From positions 421,008 to 485,007 of the forward strand of contig CAJNOP010000096.1 of assembly GCA_905250075.1 (NCBI GenBank): a stretch of DNA of 64,000 nt, in the 5' to 3' direction. The notes beneath the pieces were generated by a model. It was not told the origin of the DNA. It did no database searches and saw only the letters and a list, made by a program, of their open reading frames with translations. Positions 61,253-64,000 of the stretch are shown piece after piece. This DNA is from Rotaria sp. Silwood1. Lineage: Eukaryota; Rotifera; Eurotatoria; Philodinida; Philodinidae. A program made the position numbers and the translations under genes. Numbering within the stretch: the stretch's first letter is position 1; every line of letters begins with the position of its first letter.

Positions 61253-62620
61253 TATTCAATCAAACCAAAAACTAAAAAAATCAAGACACAATCGTAATTT
61301 TCGATCATTTCTTAAGAACTTTCTAAGCTGCCTATCATTTCGCAATATCTTCTACAGTAATATGATAGAATATGACAAGCAATTTTTAAGATTGAATGTA
61401 AAAACTCATGAAGTTGAGACTGATGTGAATATTATATAGAATAGTTATTTTTACGACTATTTTTCTTTGAAATATATTTTTCGTTAGAACTCAACTTATA
61501 GTTTGATGTTATTTTGTTTTATATGAATTTGATTAATAATTGTGAAAATATAAACTTGTTTCTTTTAATACTTTCATTCCATTATCTTTGCATTATCTTG
61601 GCGTCCAGTTATTTCATGTCCGTGCTCACATCCTCAGACACACTTTTATTGTCATGAACATCGTTGAACTATAGATTTAAATAATCATGCTACTTTTTCG
61701 CTACAAATTTGTAATACTGATGTTCAAATAATTTGAATTCAGTTGAAATCTTATCATAGTAATCAGAGTATATATTATATTTATGTTCAGCTTACTAAAG
61801 AACAAATCGAAAGAGGCAACTCGAACTAGAGACACTCAACAACTCGAAAACGAAAACATGATCTTTTTTTCAAAGAGACATCTGACGAATAAACATCAAA
61901 AATTCGATAGTTCTGTCCTTTGAACGTCATGTGTTCATTAAAGCAGTAGCAACTTTGTGTGATGCTTGTTAGCATGCATGAGTATTAATGCCTATTGGTC
62001 ACATTACTTGAATAATTGAATGACTGTATCCATCACTTGATGAACGACGTAGGTAGATTCGATTCGTGATGTATTCGACGAAGATTGCCTGCTATTTTTT
62101 AAAAGAACTAAGTGATCTTCATCTCATCGGTTGAACTATGCTGGATGAATTTTTTTTTCTTACAAACTTAAAACATGTTTTGAATCATTTTCCAGTAGCA
62201 CATAGAAGCTATACTAATTTCATTGGAATGTATGTAGGCAAAAAACATACCAAGGAGATCATCAGACCAGTCGTTATAATTTTTATTAGGTGGTGTAACG
62301 AACAAAAGAGTTAAGAAATCTTGAATACTCTAATTCGATTTCCAGGTAAGGTTTTTGACAAGTTCGTCAAAAATGCTTTTTCTTTCATGTTTTATATTAC
62401 TATGTTCGCATTAAAATAGTTTCTAAACGCATAATTATTAGATAGTTTGGTCAATTAATGATGATACATGTATCTGGCAACATTCCTATCGTCTGATAAA
62501 TGTATCAAAAACTACGGGAGCATCGAAAAATCTATCAAAGTTCATGAAGACACATGCATGTAAAATCAGATATATTTTTTGCTTGGATTAGTTATTGTCT
62601 AACTGAATCAAAGTTTTAGA
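61253..62620. other. Convergent intergenic region, nothing recognised
   Basis: 1.4 kb between convergent genes, AT-rich, only short frames. Confidence 0.55.
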
Positions 62621-63220
62621 CTATTTACACAGAGATATCAACTCTGAAAGTATTTGTTGATTGATTTCGGCAGAAGATTTAGAATGGCACTCGATCTTGA
62701 TAAGTTGATTTCTTGATTTGAGTACGTCAATCAGAGGCAATGTTTCTTCTTGAAAGACTGCGTATCGACGTTCAAAAGTATCAGCATCATCATCAGTTCG
62801 ACCACGCTGCGCACGACGTTTGTTGAGCTGCTCCTTGGATACATCCAAATAGATTGCTATGAAGATGCGTTGATTCAACTTTGTCAATATGTTCTCAAGG
62901 ATAGGAAGGTGAGATATGTTACGAGGATAACCGTCTAAGATCATGCCTTTGTGATAAATTGAATCGCTTAATTTGGTAGTGAGAAATGTTGTTGTAAGAT
63001 CGTTAGGAATTAACTCACCAGAATCCATGTAAGTTTTTATCTGCTGACCCAGTGCACTTCCACTTGCAACTTCATCACGAAAGAGATCTCCGGATGATAC
63101 GTATGGCCGATCAAGGGCTTTGGCAAGAAGTTTTCCTTGCGTACCCTTGCCCGATAACGGTGATCCAACAAGTAGAATCACATCGTGACCAATTAAGGCT
63201 TGAACATCAGCAATCGACAT
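62621..63220 (-). CDS. Adenylate kinase, short (AK1-like) form
   Basis: An intronless 199-aa enzyme that interconverts ATP + AMP and 2 ADP. The P-loop is GSPLSGKGT (19-27). SSGDLFRDE (42-50) belongs to the AMP-binding region. DGYPR (96-100) is the family signature, and RGRTDDD (139-145) marks the short lid, with no zinc-binding LID insertion, as in cytosolic AK1 and some bacterial forms. No targeting peptide is visible, so it is probably cytosolic. The frame is intact, and Met at 63220 leaves only a short N-terminal extension before the P-loop. Nucleotide kinases other than AMP kinase are possible but less likely given DGYPR. Confidence 0.93.
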   Translation of the reverse strand: MSIADVQALIGHDVILLVGSPLSGKGTQGKLLAKALDRPYVSSGDLFRDEVASGSALGQQIKTYMDSGELIPNDLTTTFLTTKLSDSIYHKGMILDGYPRNISHLPILENILTKLNQRIFIAIYLDVSKEQLNKRRAQRGRTDDDADTFERRYAVFQEETLPLIDVLKSRNQLIKIECHSKSSAEINQQILSELISLCK

Positions 63221-63821
63221 GTCGTTTCTATATCACAATTTTTCCAAACAAACACAAATGTCCTAATATAGTTTTTGTTTTACTAATGACGTACTAAAGT
63301 ATTGACTTTGGTTTAATCGTCTAAAATAATTAATCATCAAAGCATAAGAAAATATGCATTTTCAAAGAGACTTAACGGAACGGTTGCAATACTATGTGTA
63401 AATATTGATGTATATGAATAGCAAAAAAAAATCACTAGAGAATCAACGAATAAAACTGTCCTCTGCAAGTCTACATTCCTTATTCCACTCACTTGTTTGT
63501 CAAAAGTACGAAAAAGAGACCGGTAGAAGTTCATAAGAATTCTCACTATTCTTCTCATCACAAGGCGAATATTCTATGTCTCACCAAAAAAAAGGAAGGC
63601 CTTCTATGATGCAAAAGCACATCATGCACGGCAACAAAAAAAAACGTGTATTACTACGGACGAAATATTTATAACTGCAAGTTCGTTGAGAACGAAAGAC
63701 ATACAGGGATGAGAGAAAGAAAGACGCAAGGAAAGAAAAAAATGCTCGCATCATAGTCACTACAGAGGAGCGACTACTAAACGTGGTCGTTATTTTTTCA
63801 GCTTTGCTCGTCTTGAGGTTG

Positions 63822-63832
63822 TATATAAAAGG
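63822..63832 (+). promoter_or_regulatory. TATA box of a gene leaving the window
   Basis: TATATAAAAGG is a canonical TATA element, rare in such clean form in this window. An initiation site would fall near 63850. The first good ATG downstream is at 63922. Confidence 0.45.
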
Positions 63833-63921
63833 AAAGGCTAGCACAGCAAGTATACACGAACGTAAGAGCAAAAAACACTTTGAATAGAACCATTGAAGAA
63901 TTTTGCTCGTATCATCGCAAG

Positions 63922-64000
63922 ATGAACGTGTTTATTCTAACGTTCGATTATTTATCAAATGCCATCACCGTATGGACAGGAATCAAAAGTGAACTGATTT
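63922..64000 (+). CDS. Possible start of a gene, truncated by the window
   Basis: An ATG about 100 bp below the TATA box opens a frame of 26 codons to the edge, beginning MNVFILTFDYL. There is no recognisable domain. It might be a first exon or chance. Confidence 0.3.
   Translation, partial: MNVFILTFDYLSNAITVWTGIKSELI

Larger units (their letters stand above)
63221..64000. other. Intergenic region at the right edge
   Basis: It carries the adenylate kinase upstream region, then a plus-strand promoter with a TATA box. Minus-strand frames at 63337-63561 and 63581-63871 have no domains. Confidence 0.5.

Noticed and set aside
62750-63297. Plus-strand frames overlapping the adenylate kinase gene
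   Set aside because: They are antisense shadows of the enzyme, which has all its family motifs on the minus strand.
63520-63700. GAA/TTC words considered as heat-shock elements upstream of the TATA box
   Set aside because: The spacing does not fit the alternating nGAAn pattern.

Overview
This is about 64 kb of AT-rich metazoan DNA with small spliced genes. Introns are mostly 45-80 bp with GT..AG borders, and a few reach about 0.6-1.5 kb. The protein repertoire points to a bdelloid rotifer (Adineta/Rotaria type). It includes an arginine ADP-ribosyltransferase joined to TPR repeats behind a bdelloid-style N-terminal domain, B-box proteins, an ARM-TIR-SAM protein, an NHL protein, and several genes of bacterial or plant character (GNAT pair, TerB-like protein, YscW repeats plus potato-inhibitor-I domain). 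The species assignment is inference. One 100-N assembly gap lies at 12897-12996.

Left part (1-31 kb). The left edge cuts a sorting-nexin-8-like gene (minus). A complete 12-exon CENPJ/CPAP/SAS-4 centriole gene follows (3784-11172), with a separate RING gene nested on the same strand in its intron 6. Past the gap is a secreted three-YscW plus protease-inhibitor fusion (13486-15112). Next come an MFSD4-like transporter (minus, 6 exons), two GNAT acetyltransferase paralogues inside a duplicated block of about 1.2 kb, a TerB-like protein, and a multi-pass RING-H2 membrane protein (minus).

Right part (31-64 kb). After 6 kb without genes come a Rab / B-box / coiled-coil / second P-loop NTPase fusion and, 0.9 kb on, an intronless ARM-TIR-SAM-SAM protein. 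Another 8.6 kb follows with transposon-like inverted repeats, then a type II membrane glycosyltransferase-like protein (DUF1647-like), the ADP-ribosyltransferase-TPR gene (minus; broken by one TAA), a membrane-anchored NHL beta-propeller gene (broken by one TGA), an adenylate kinase (minus), and a TATA-type promoter with the start of a possible further gene at the right edge.

How the genes relate. There are no operons. CENPJ works in centriole assembly. The Rab fusion, TIR-SAM and ART-TPR genes have domain sets typical of signalling, NAD+ consumption or innate defence, and lie within 20 kb. Mobile-element debris is common between genes: two foldback elements with mariner-like CAGGGTG ends and TA duplications, a 370-bp MITE, two other inverted-repeat elements, and a minisatellite beside the gap. 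No tRNA, rRNA or CRISPR was seen. The most novel items are the YscW x3-potato inhibitor fusion built from phase-1 exon cassettes, the Rab/B-box/NTPase fusion, and the TIR-before-SAM architecture.
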